From Megamerina dolium (Eukaryota > Arthropoda > Insecta > Diptera > Megamerinidae), in assembly GCA_963854835.1 (NCBI GenBank), contig OY978525.1, forward strand, positions 104,390,417-104,454,416: a DNA stretch of 64,000 nucleotides, read 5' to 3'. The notes beneath the pieces were generated by a model. It saw only the letters and a list, made by a program, of their open reading frames with translations, ran no database searches and was not told the DNA's origin. The position numbers and the translations under genes are program-made. Positions within the stretch are counted from its first letter, which is position 1. The number at the start of each line of letters is the position of its first letter. Shown in pieces: positions 44,721 through 55,559 of this stretch.

Positions 44721-47396
44721 TCATGATGTGTGACATAATGGTTTGCGTCGAGCAATATCTTGATTTAATAGGTTTTAATCTCAGTTGACAAAACACTGAT
44801 AGTATTCCCCACCTAAAGTTTACGCAATTTTTCACAGGACTGTCTGACATTTAATCCTTTGCGAAAATAATACAAGAGAATCGATGATTTAAGAATCGAG
44901 TTACACAATCAACGCGAAAATTATTACGTATGAAGTTTGAATTATCGTGTCAAAATCTATGGCATCCCATCCAATTTCAATGGTGATAATAGTGTGAAAA
45001 TTCGTTGATATCACTTATTGCCAAGGCGTCATGACTTTTCAGACGAGCCAATATTTTTACTATATAGAAAAAATTAACTATTTTTCTAACTATTAAATTT
45101 ATCTTTATCTAAAATTCTGATTTCAATTCTTATTTATATAATACTCATAATCAATAATGGCTCTTGAAATTATGGCTGCTACATTTTTATCAGTTTCTAA
45201 CATATAACAGCAACAACAACAATAAAAAAAATATTGCATCATTATACTTAAATACATATATAAAAGATTTTCCATCCAAATACTCGTATTCAATTAGTTT
45301 TTGCATTCTATATAGTTTAACCATTTCAATTACATACTTCTAATTCATACATTGTAATTCTCAAACAGTTTAAAAACTAAATCATTTATCTCTTTACAGT
45401 GTTTACTGTATATGAGGTTCTTGCAGTGAACTATTTCTAGATAACATTACTATATTTTTGAAATTTTCACTTAATGCAATCATATTGCTCATAATTCTCA
45501 TTTAGTTTAAGTATACGAATTAAATGTATACTTTGCTAAAAAATTTTACTAATCACTTCAATGCTTTTACTATAAAATACATTTCATAATGAAATCAAAA
45601 CAAAATAAGTATATGTATTACTTTAAATTGCATATTAAATTGTAAAAAATAATGAAAATATAATAATAGTAATACAAATAATTTTCTAAATATTAAAAAG
45701 AAATCCACGAAAAAAAGGAAGTAATTAAAAACATAAAAACAATAAAATAAATATTTTAATCACAAATAATTATGAAATATGAAAATTGAAAATGATAAAT
45801 TGTAAATTAATAAAATTATGTGAAATGTTTTGTATGACAATCACATGATGAAGAAAAACGAAAGAAATTATTATAAATGAATATGATTATTTAAAAAGGC
45901 TAATAAAATTATTAAATGAGACGGATGACAGACAGATGTGAACAAAATGCATAAGAAATTTGAAACGAATTTTCTATTAGTAAAATATTATAAATAATAT
46001 AAAGTAAATATATATATTAAAAAAAAAACAAGTCGGAATAAAAAATATTGAAAAAAAGTTTCATAAATGCACACTTGAAAACAAATATCTCATAAGTTTA
46101 GATGTAATTTCAATAATTTTATGTTAATAATTGAAATGAGCTATAAATTATTATATACATATACTTATATATATATTATCATTAAGTTATAAGTATTACT
46201 TAATAAAATAAAATAGAAATACAATTTAAAATTATAAATAAATAAAATACAATAATTATTATAATATTAATAAAACTAATAATAATAATAATAATACTAA
46301 TAATAAAAGAGTAAATAAATGTGATAAGATTCTTTAAAACATAAAAAGGCAAAAAGTAGTTTCATTAAAAAACTTTAAATATACATACATATATTTTGAT
46401 TTATTTTCAGTTCCTAACTTAATGCTAACAGCTTTTGCAAGGAGGGAACAGACAGATACTGGATGTGTATATTTTATAAGTAGACAAAAACATTTATTTT
46501 TTTTACAATTAAAAGCGTTTTAGAACGATAAAAATCTAAAACCCGCTAGAAAGACGTAGTGCTAAGTTGTTATGGTAGCTCAACACACTTGTTCCAATGA
46601 TCCATGTTCGAGTGAACAACAAATAATCTGTTAAGGTGTGGAAACAGCAAGAAGTCAGAACGAGATAGCTAAATCGAGTGAATAAGTTGGCTATTGAAAA
46701 TGTTCGTACTGTAATCCACTAATTTGCTGGTTTTGATGGAAAAATATATGGTCCTTTGGTAAACCAGATTTTTTTCGAGTATTTTTTCATCTAATTGGTC
46801 CCAAAAGTTACCCAAATATTATTTCTTAGCAGCTTAAACAACTTATACCATGACAATCAGCAAAACAGTTGTATAGAGTTTTGAGAAAAAAAAAGGTGAG
46901 TAAATTAGTCATTGCGCACTTTTAACATTATGTCATGCATTTTTTTTTTTTTTTTTGTGGTTCCAAATATATCAAAATTAAGAAAACAATCACTGAACAA
47001 AACAATAAACATATGAAATAATTGACAAATTAAAATGGAACTTCATAAATAATGCGACTAATTTGCACAGTGATGTGCTTCAATGATTTGTCATATATAC
47101 AATAATATATGTAGGTGCGAGTAGGTGTAGGTGTATGTATCATAGAATAGTATTTTGCTCAACTTTGACGCTATTTTATAAGTATTTTTACTTAGCTACT
47201 TTTACGTATTTTTACATAAGTATTTATTTATATATTACAAGTAATACAGTAGAAAATCGATAAGTGATTGACATGAACATACAATAAATGCACCATACAT
47301 TTCTATTCTGATTTCTGTTTGCTATTGTTATTGAACTTTTCCCACTAGTAAATGATTCCCTAAATATACCCAATAGGAAATGTGAGTAATCTGAAT
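44721..47396. other. Non-coding stretch
   Basis: Extremely AT-rich, including AAT repeats near 46276-46307. 46400-46960 is slightly richer in GC and may be old repeat DNA, but I could not assign it. No gene is seen. Confidence 0.5.
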
Positions 47397-47408
47397 ATCA
47401 TCATATAT

Positions 47409-50400
47409 TTTTTTTTTTTTTTTTTTTAACAAGCTTTTTATTGGATCTTTCTAAAATTACTTAGAAACTAACAATATCTAATCAAATCTTACAAACTAAA
47501 TAAAATTATGTGATATTCCCAACGTTCCATCACAATTTGTTGAGTCGCGAGGTATAGCAATTTCACAGCATATTCAGTGTGTCTTTTCTTTTTAATCGAC
47601 GATGCCCCGTGCTCAGCAACAATTGCCTAGCAAGGGGATTCGGATGACTGTGTAATTTTTGAATGTAGCTTCTGCAAGACATTGCAACTTCCTCAGAAAT
47701 TGTGGGTACATTTAAATCTCGATGGATGTTAACGTTCCTCATATACCAAGGCGCGTTTACAATAATTCGCAGACACTTGGATTGTATTCGCTGCAATTTT
47801 TCGATATTTGAGGGAGATGCGGTGCCCCAAAACTGAATACCATAAGTCCAGATTGGCTTTATATAATAGCACTTTGTATTCGAGATTCAACTTTGATCTT
47901 TTGTGTATCAGCCACCATAACTGATTAATTTTAAGCTTGATCTGAGTTTTCTTTGCCTCTATGTGATTTTTCCAGGTCAGCCTTCTGTCGAGGTGAATAC
48001 CCAAGTACTTTGTTGAGGAACATTGTGGAACTGTGGCCATTAATTTTAAGTGGGGGACATGTATCTGGCCTTAGCGTGAAGGTTACATGTACGCTCTTTG
48101 ATTCATTGACTTTTATACGCCATTTTGCTAGCCAGATTTCGAGAGAATCGATATGAGTCTGCAGGAGTTTAGTAGCTTCTATGGGGTTAGAGCGAGAGCA
48201 CAATATTGCCGTATCATCTGCAAAGGTCGATATAAATGTATGGTTATTGCTGGGCATATCTGTAGTGTATAAGAGATACAGTAAGGGGCCCAAAACGCTT
48301 CCTTGAAAACGCCAGCGTGAATATCCAATGGATTTATTGTGTAATCCTTGTGATGTACGAGAAATTGTCTTTTCGTGAGGTAGCTACTAAGCAAAGAGGA
48401 GACATTTGCAGGCAGTAATAGTTTGAGTTTGTAAATAAGGCCATCGCGCCATACTTTATCGAAAGCTTGAGTGATATCAAGAAAGACAGCTGAGCAATAC
48501 TTTTTTTCTTCAAAAGTGTTCCTTATCAGAGTTACAATGCGGTGGACTTGTTCTATTGTGCCGTGCTGTTTTCTAAATCCAAACTGATGTTGAGGAATCA
48601 GTTGGTTGAGATTAATAAATGGAGTTATATTCATGACAAGTAGCTTTTCGAATACTTTAGAAAGTAGAGGCAGGAGGCTGATAGGTCTGTACGATGCAAC
48701 TTTTGTAGGGTCTTTTCCTGGTTTTGCTATCATAATAATTTTTGAAGTTTTCCAGCATTTGAGATAGTGTTTAATACGAAGGATAGCATTGAAAATGTGC
48801 ATCAGATGAATTACTGAAGCCGGAGGTAGCTCTTTTATCATTTTACCGGTAATTTTATCTGGACCAGGTGATTTTTTTGGGTTTAAATCTTTATAAATTG
48901 CTTTGAATATGTCCTTTTTTTTAATTTTGAGCGTTATTGAGCAAGGTTGAGAAGTTAATATTGGTAATGAGGACTGTGAAGAGGGTGGATTGGGTGTAAA
49001 CACACCTTTTAGGTGGTTTGCAAAAGCCAAACCCTTCTCATAGTTGCTTCTAGCCCAATTACCGTCACTCAAACGGATGGGGGAATCAGTGAGAATTGGC
49101 CGATTTGAGTTTTTTGCTGATTTCCACAAAGAGTAGTCTGACGCTTCACCAGGTGTTAATTTCGCTATGTGCTCTTCTAACTCTTTGTTGTTTTTATTTT
49201 TTAAGGCTTGCTTTAACTTTCGAGTGCAGTGCTGTAGCTGTGTTTTCAGATTCGGTGATCTGAATTCTTGCCATTGTCTTCGGAGTCTTCTTTTCTGTCT
49301 TACTAGCAATTCAATATCGGCTGGTGTGTATGGGCTATAGTTTGATTGCTTGCATACCTTTGTGCAGGTGGCTGAGCTGAGAGCTAATGAGAGTAGCTGG
49401 TTGAATTTTTCGAGTGCTGAGTCTACATCGTGTCCATTTCTTAATACAGTACTCAAAGGAAGATGGGAATTTATATATTTCTTGAATTTTAACCAGTCTA
49501 TTTTCTTTCTAACGCAATTAACTTGGGGGCTTGGTGATTTTATAGATATTACCGTGGGTGAGTGGTCAGATGATAGATCATAATTACACTCTTTGGAGAT
49601 ATTTTCCATCTGCAAACCTTTGGCGACTCCAAAGTCTATGAGATCGGGTATTTTCCTCTTGTCCGTCGGCCAATATGTCGGTCGACCATTTGAAATAACA
49701 TCGTAGCCATGGTTAGTGATGATTGAACATAGTCTTCTGCCTTTTGGAGTTATTAAGCAGGAGCCCCAATGAGTGTGTTTGGCGTTGAAATCGCCAGCAA
49801 CCAAGAATTTGCTACCAAGAGTTGAGAAAAATTCTTTAAATTGCTGTTCGGTAATACTGTATCTTGGGGGACAGTATATCGCAGATATTACTAGCTTAGA
49901 GATGTATTCTTCCAGACATATAGATGTTGTTTGCAAGTAGACGCTACTGAAATCTTCGAGAACATGATGTTTTATTCTGCTTTTTATCAATATGGCAGTT
50001 CCTCCACGTGCCTTACCATGCGGATGATTTGTGGTGTACAGTTTGTAATATGGTATTTGGTAGCAATTTTTGTCAGTGAAATGAGTCTCAGATATCATCA
50101 TTATGTCGATTTGGCTGGATTCAAGGAATTGAATTAGCTCCAAACGGTGCTGGCTTAAGCCGTTGGCGTTCCAGTGGCATATCTTGAGACAACTCATGGT
50201 CTGGATAACAATGTTTGGAGTAACATCGATTGATTTTTCATCATTTCTTGCATCATTGTTTGCATTGAGTTCATGAATTGGTTCATATTCTGAATTAATG
50301 TTTGAAGCAAATGTTCAAGGGTACTTGGCTGTTAGGTGGGCAGTGAGTGTTTCTGCTCATTATTTACATTGCTTTGCTGGTGTGGGTTTTGTTTTAACAC

Positions 50401-51658
50401 GCTAGCGTATGAATTGGTTTGATACTTATTTGGGATTGCAGAGAAGAATTGTGTTGCATCAATATTTTGTGTCTTACTTGAGTTGGCTATCTGAGTTTGC
50501 TCAACTGGTTTTAGAGGTTGATTGCTAGCGGAGAAATTTAGCTTTAGGGTTGTATATACTGGGCAACCTCTATAATTTGCGGTGTGATTACCTCCACAAT
50601 TGCTGCATTTTTTCATGCTAGCATCGCCTTTAGATTTTGGGCATATGTTTGATTTATGGAGATCTCCACAAATCACACAAACAGCTGGCAGGGTACAATA
50701 TGTCTTAGTATGTCCATATTCTTGGCAGTTACTGCACTGAGGAGGTCCAGTTCTCTTATGGGGTTCTTCGATTGTGATTTTGCGATGCAATAAATATCGA
50801 ATTTTATATATGGGGTGTACTTCACCTTTTTTTAGGGGTTTTGTTTCAGGCTGCAGCTCAATACGATATAACGGTTGAGGTATATTGCTCTTGTTGAGAA
50901 TGTTGAATACTGTTTTGGCTTGAAACCCTTCTTCCTGAAGGGCAAGTTTGATTTCGTTAATGTCAACGTTGGGTTCGACGCCTTTGAGTACTACGATTAA
51001 GCCCTTACTACTTTTTAGCTGATATGTGTAGTAATTCTTTTTTACAGCATCAAATTCCGCAATTACTTTGCGATAATGAGTTTCGCTATAGATTTGCACT
51101 TTCGTTTCCTCAATTTGGCCTTTGCGAATAGGAACAACGTGGAAATTCTTTGGTCCTATAAGACTTGTAATTCTAGAAATCAACTTGTCTGAGTTGCGTT
51201 CTCTTAAGAAAATGGGTGGGGGTTTGAAATTTTTCTTGGAGATAATATTTTCGTCACTTTCATCACCTGAAAGCAAAGCGTATCTATTTTCCGAACTAAT
51301 AGGGGCAGTGTTCTGCTTTTGAATTTTTGTTGAATTCATTTGTTTTGAATTTTGTGGACTTCTTTTTCGCTTTACTACAGTAATGTAGCGATCAATTCCA
51401 GTTTGAACAGCAACTGGTTCTTTATTAGTCATCGCACTAGTTTCTTTAGCTACTGGGTCATGTACTTCAGTAGAAAGGCCGTTATTTGTTTGCTTTGATG
51501 TTGTAGCTGTTGGTGTTACAGCAGGAGAAGCGCATTGTACACTCCACGGTATAGAGGGAGATAGTATATCACGAGAGAACAAATTATTTTTTTTGTCTGT
51601 ATTTATTGTTGTTGCAAATTTTGATGTAGTGTTAGAGTGAGGAATATGTACAGGCAAA
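47409..51658 (-). mobile_element. Jockey-type LINE, 5'-truncated, with 12-bp target-site duplications
   Basis: A 4250-bp non-LTR retrotransposon on the - strand. Its 3' poly-A tail appears as poly-T at 47409-47427. The direct repeat ATCATCATATAT flanks it exactly at 47397-47408 and 51659-51670. It carries ORF1 (nucleic-acid-binding zinc-knuckle protein) and ORF2 (endonuclease plus reverse transcriptase). The two-ORF layout, poly-A tail, three CCHC knuckles and lack of RNase H fit the Jockey clade. It is defective: the 5' end is cut inside ORF1 and ORF2 has three frameshifts. The perfect duplication suggests a fairly recent insertion. Confidence 0.92.
47563..50197 (-). pseudogene. LINE ORF2, endonuclease/reverse transcriptase, three frameshifts
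   Basis: Starts MSCLKICHWNANGLSQHR, 134 bp after ORF1. An APE-type endonuclease occupies about residues 1-230 (WNANG, SETHF, AIYCPPR, AGDFNAKHTHWG, SSDHSP). The reverse transcriptase follows (KKSPGPDKITGKMIKE, ASYRPISLLPLLSKVFEKLL, HQFGFRKQHGT, AVFLDITQAFDKVW), and the catalytic FADD box sits at 48224-48213. A one-base loss near 48305 breaks GVPQGS into GVFKEAF. Further shifts near 48035 and 47858 split the C-terminal region (STKYLGIHLDRRLTWKNHI; QRIQSKCLRIIVNAPWY). The sum of the frames, about 878 codons, is normal for Jockey ORF2. No RNase H domain is seen. Confidence 0.92.
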
Positions 51659-51675
51659 ATCATCATATATGACAT
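50332..51675 (-). CDS. LINE ORF1, Gag-like zinc-knuckle protein (5'-truncated)
   Basis: Open frame of 447 codons. After a Lys/Ser/Thr-rich N-terminal half comes the domain usually found before LINE zinc knuckles (GLIVVLKGVEPNVDINEIK to HRKITIEEPHKRTG). Three CCHC-type knuckles follow: CSNCQEYGHTKTYC, CVICGDLHKSNIC and CSNCGGNHTANYRGC. The protein is expected to bind the element's own RNA. The first Met codons (MSYMM) lie in the flanking DNA and target duplication, not in the element, so the natural start is missing and the apparent start is accidental. Confidence 0.88.
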   Translation of the reverse strand: MSYMMILPVHIPHSNTTSKFATTINTDKKNNLFSRDILSPSIPWSVQCASPAVTPTATTSKQTNNGLSTEVHDPVAKETSAMTNKEPVAVQTGIDRYITVVKRKRSPQNSKQMNSTKIQKQNTAPISSENRYALLSGDESDENIISKKNFKPPPIFLRERNSDKLISRITSLIGPKNFHVVPIRKGQIEETKVQIYSETHYRKVIAEFDAVKKNYYTYQLKSSKGLIVVLKGVEPNVDINEIKLALQEEGFQAKTVFNILNKSNIPQPLYRIELQPETKPLKKGEVHPIYKIRYLLHRKITIEEPHKRTGPPQCSNCQEYGHTKTYCTLPAVCVICGDLHKSNICPKSKGDASMKKCSNCGGNHTANYRGCPVYTTLKLNFSASNQPLKPVEQTQIANSSKTQNIDATQFFSAIPNKYQTNSYASVLKQNPHQQSNVNNEQKHSLPT

Positions 51676-52640
51676 CGGTTATTGATTATTAATTATAATT
51701 ATCATAGAAAAAAATTATAGTATTTACCTATATGGCGATGTCATTACTTCATTCAAGCTTGACTATGTTCGATCAAACTATGAAGGAGGGTTCGGAAAGA
51801 ACTGTAGTCACCTCAACTGAATTTGAGTAAGTACGCCATAGAGTACTGTGTTCAATCAATTGCTACACATTTTAGTACAGGATATGTACATGAATACATA
51901 TATATGTACGCGTATGCATGTACTAATTTCTCATGAATGTTTTGTACTTATTACTTGCACAATACATATTATTTACGTATGACATATTTAATTCTTGTAG
52001 CTTTTTCTTTCGACATCATAATATTGCTCTCTTTGAATTTTACAGTAGTAGTTTATGCATTTACGTTAGACTTGTCAAAAAGATGTATGTGATTGTTAAA
52101 ATGTGAATCTTCCAATACCCGCAAAGTTTTTCGCAGATCACAATATTATATCATCATATAATATTTATTCATAACTATATGTATATGATAATTTGGATTA
52201 TAATTTTGATCAGCAGTCGAATTATTTTTTTTATGTTTTAAATTATACCACACAAAAGTGCTAAGAATTTTATTAAATATATGATATTGAAGTGAAGCGG
52301 TTGCAACTCTGAGTTTGTAGTTTGTACACTTACTGAATATGTTTTCGGACATCAATGATACCTGAGAAAAAAATAAAGTGTTCCTCGTGACATTTTTAGC
52401 GATAGACATATCATTGGCCATCAAATGACAAAGTCTTAATAAAATACACATCTGAATTATTCTTAAGTTGATCCAAAACCAGAGCCGCAAGAAAAATTAA
52501 TTATAAGCTACACAATAGTGACAGCATTTAGTTTAGAAAACTTATTGATTGGACATTTGGTTTTCATCTTTAATGACCACAAGTCAAATTTAATATAGAA
52601 TTTTAACATGATGATAGAATATTGACAGCTTATGTAGGCC
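51671..52640. other. Non-coding stretch
   Basis: AT-rich flank of the LINE. No gene or repeat is recognised. Confidence 0.5.
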
Positions 52641-52679
52641 ATTTTTGACATTTGATGTTCTTTGTATTCAGTAAAGTTT

Positions 52680-53060
52680 GACATTTTGTTATGAAAAAAT
52701 TCATGTTATCACAACGTTTGGAAATCGTTCAAATCATTATTTAAGAACACAGAAGGCCGGTCCATTACTGTGAATGGCGAGCGTTATCGGATCATATTAA
52801 CCGATTTTTTATTCCCGGAAATTGATGATGACGGCACAACTTTGCATACAGCAGACGTTACGATGGATATGTTTGGGCGGAAAATTCAGTGACTCGATAA
52901 TATCAAGAAACGGCCCTAATAAGTTGCCACCAAGCTCTTGAGATTTAACGCCACAATAGCCGCCATACAACCAACAAGAGTCATCCAAATTGGAGTGACC
53001 AGATAATACAATTAGAGAAGAGCCGTGGTGGCCATGTGAGCGATATTTTGTTTAAATCGT
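52680..53060 (+). pseudogene. IS630/Tc1/mariner-type transposase relic
   Basis: An N-terminal fragment (LSQRLEIVQIII) is joined directly to C-terminal pieces: VTVNGERYRIILTDFLFPEIDDD, HTADVTMDMF, then in other frames IISRNGP and SRGGHVSDILFK. These are in the order of a DDE transposase family common in insects, distinct from the mariners elsewhere in the window. The central part is deleted and the frames are broken. Terminal repeats were not identified. Confidence 0.6.
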
Positions 53061-53780
53061 AAATGGCATAAAATATATCATCTCATTTAGCCAGATTTGG
53101 CTAAATTTTCTGTGTTTTATTTCAATTTCAATTTCAAATCCTGAGGTACTTAATGGGAAACCCTTTAGAATAAGGTCAAAAACTGCTTTTTTTTTCATTT
53201 CGTTTTTTGAGAATGCATTTTTTGTTTTTTTTTTTTGCAAAAATCTTTCAAAAAGGCGTCATATTTATAAAAAAGTTTATGTCGAAATTTTGAACATCAC
53301 TACTGTATGCCTACATACATATGTTTTGTATCACATATTTGATTAAAATGTAATTATCAGTAATTGAATCTTGTTTTTGACAGACTCTTAGCATATGTAT
53401 CGTACATATAAGTAGATACTACATATTGTAGATATGGTCGGAATATACATACTTTAATGTATGTGCTTTTGTACATACATATATTGAAAGTGATAAATTA
53501 TACATTGGAATTAAGAAGAGATTTACTAAACATCAACATCAGAAACAATACAATAATATAAAAGTTACAATACTAAATATATGATAATAATCAAAATTAT
53601 ACACATGTAGATATACTCGTAATATATAATTTTGTATATGTTTAGAGCTTACTTACTTATGAGAATTAGAGAAATCTGCTTTAAATCTAAAAAGTTGATA
53701 AAATTTATCTTCATTTCGATATAAAATATGTGAGTATATATTATATTAAGCAACTAGTACTTGCAATTATTATATCTAGC
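53061..53780. other. Non-coding stretch
   Basis: AT-rich DNA with CATA/TATG-type runs. Nothing is recognised. Confidence 0.5.
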
Positions 53781-53789
53781 ACATCTGCA

Positions 53790-54420
53790 ACATTGAAATC
53801 AAACCTAATTCGGGAGAAAGCAGGGCCTTATGATCCTCTCCACATTCTGTGGGAATATGATGACTAGTTGACATTGCTAGTACTATCCATCCATATGACC
53901 AAAAAAAAATAGGAAAAAGCCCGTCACCATGCAGGCTAGCAATCTACAATTCACTCAGCACAAAAACAAAAAAATATGTGACCACCTAGCAACAATATTA
54001 GGTAGCATGGTTCTTGACTAACTGAAGTCAATTTATGGTTTGAAGCAGTTCACTAGTTGATTGTGGCCCCTTGATGGCTCCAGAGGAAAGTGATAAAGTG
54101 GGCTTAGGGGCGTAAAATCAGCCCCAGAGCCCTCCTTTGCTTGTACATCAGAGGGCTCGTTGCCCGCGATACAGACGTGCCTTGGAACTGACAGCCTTTT
54201 TTTCCACAATATAACCCATAACATTTTGGATCTCATACACTTCAACTCCAAAAGCAGAGGTGTGCAAACCAAAGTGAAAAGAACAGCTGGGTTCCGCACA
54301 ATTCCACAAAAAACCCAGAACTAGAACCATGTTCAGCTTCTACAAAATCTCATATCACAGCCGCAGCCGCAGCTTGATCGTATTAATTTAGGCATTCCTC
54401 CCATTCTCAAATAATATACA
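53790..54420 (-). pseudogene. RNase-H LINE relic
   Basis: The minus strand reads GFLWNCAEPSCSFHF and GLHTSAFGVEVYEIQNVM, resembling the RNase H segment around its catalytic Glu. It is followed in another frame by VCIAGNEPSDVQAKEGS, the region around the last RNase H Asp. Decayed, without an intact frame; the limits are approximate. Confidence 0.6.
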
Positions 54421-55135
54421 TTAATGCAATTGTGAAACAGTGGAGATTATTTTCACATTTTTTTTTTCCGCTTCCAGTAGTCGCTGGGAAGTGCTTCACA
54501 AACACAGCAAAACATCCATTAAAAGACTTTCAACAACACATTGAGTGCACATTATGCTGCAGTAACATTTTTGACTGAACATTTTGATGGTATTGTAATT
54601 GGAAATGTAACTGGAATTATGTGGTCAGAATGAAAATTTAAACACCAGAGGAGCTGTACGGAACCTCATGCCCACTGACTCTCTTGACCGATTCAGCGCT
54701 GAAATCATAAATATACTCTGATTTCGGCAAACACTGAAGAGTTGCAATTAGATGTGTAAAAATTTTGGGATACTTGTGATGGGGTGTCAGAAACAGAACT
54801 GTCTTTTAGAGATACTAAGATTGAGAAGCCACTTAAAAGCAGTGAATGTGGCTGCGTCTAATTGGTTAGCTCTGGATTTGTTTAAATTCATAGTAGTGTG
54901 TTTCCATGTAGCTAGTATATTGAAATTAATTTTACGCGTATTTTTTTTCTATTTTTATCTAAGATTTCAAGTTACATACAGATACAGTTTTGACAGATGA
55001 GCAAAATGCACATACATTAATATTTTCATTAATATCTTGTATGTATGTGGAACTGTTGTAATTATCCTTAAACAAATATGAATGTGTGTTTATGCAATAC
55101 ATTACAAATAAATACTAATCATAGTAGATTGTAAG
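54421..55135. other. Non-coding stretch
   Basis: No gene recognised. 54620-54760 has a balanced base composition and may be old repeat DNA. Confidence 0.4.
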
Positions 55136-55137
55136 TA

Positions 55138-55557
55138 CAGGGTGATTTTTTTAGCAACTTTCTTTTTGGCAACATTGTTTTTGGCAGCACAGCTGTTTTC
55201 GTGTAACATGTTACTATCAAACATGTTCAGTTTGGTCCATAATTTAACCATGAATCGACTTACAAATGAACAACGTTTGTAGATTATTGAATTTTATGAT
55301 CAATAATCATGCTCGGTTCATTCATTCATTCATTTTATGGTCAGTTTGGGCGACCTTCTGAGGTGGCTATTCGGAATGTTGTGACTAAATTTTGTACCAT
55401 CTGAGGCGCATTCGCAGTCAACATCAACATGAAATCATCTTTAAACATTGAATTATATAGATCGTTCTATCGACTCAAATAAAGATTACATACATTTCTC
55501 ATAATAATAATTTTTTTTTTTTAAATCAAATCCGAAGGGTCTTAAAAAATCACCCTG
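55138..55557 (+). mobile_element. Internally deleted IS630/mariner-type element with TA target duplication
   Basis: 420 bp with inverted ends CAGGGTGATTTTTT (left) and AAAAAATCACCCTG (right), and TA directly outside on both sides (55136-55137, 55558-55559). It keeps the start of a transposase frame (MNRLTNEQRL, IIEFYDQ from 55251) and a stretch resembling the C terminus (NIELYRSFYRLK); the middle is deleted. The N terminus resembles that of the relic at 52680. Confidence 0.8.
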
Positions 55558-55559
55558 TA

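Noticed and set aside
46400..46960. Possible mariner C-terminal fragment (HWNKCVELP on the - strand)
   Set aside because: Single weak match with no supporting upstream motif or terminal repeats.
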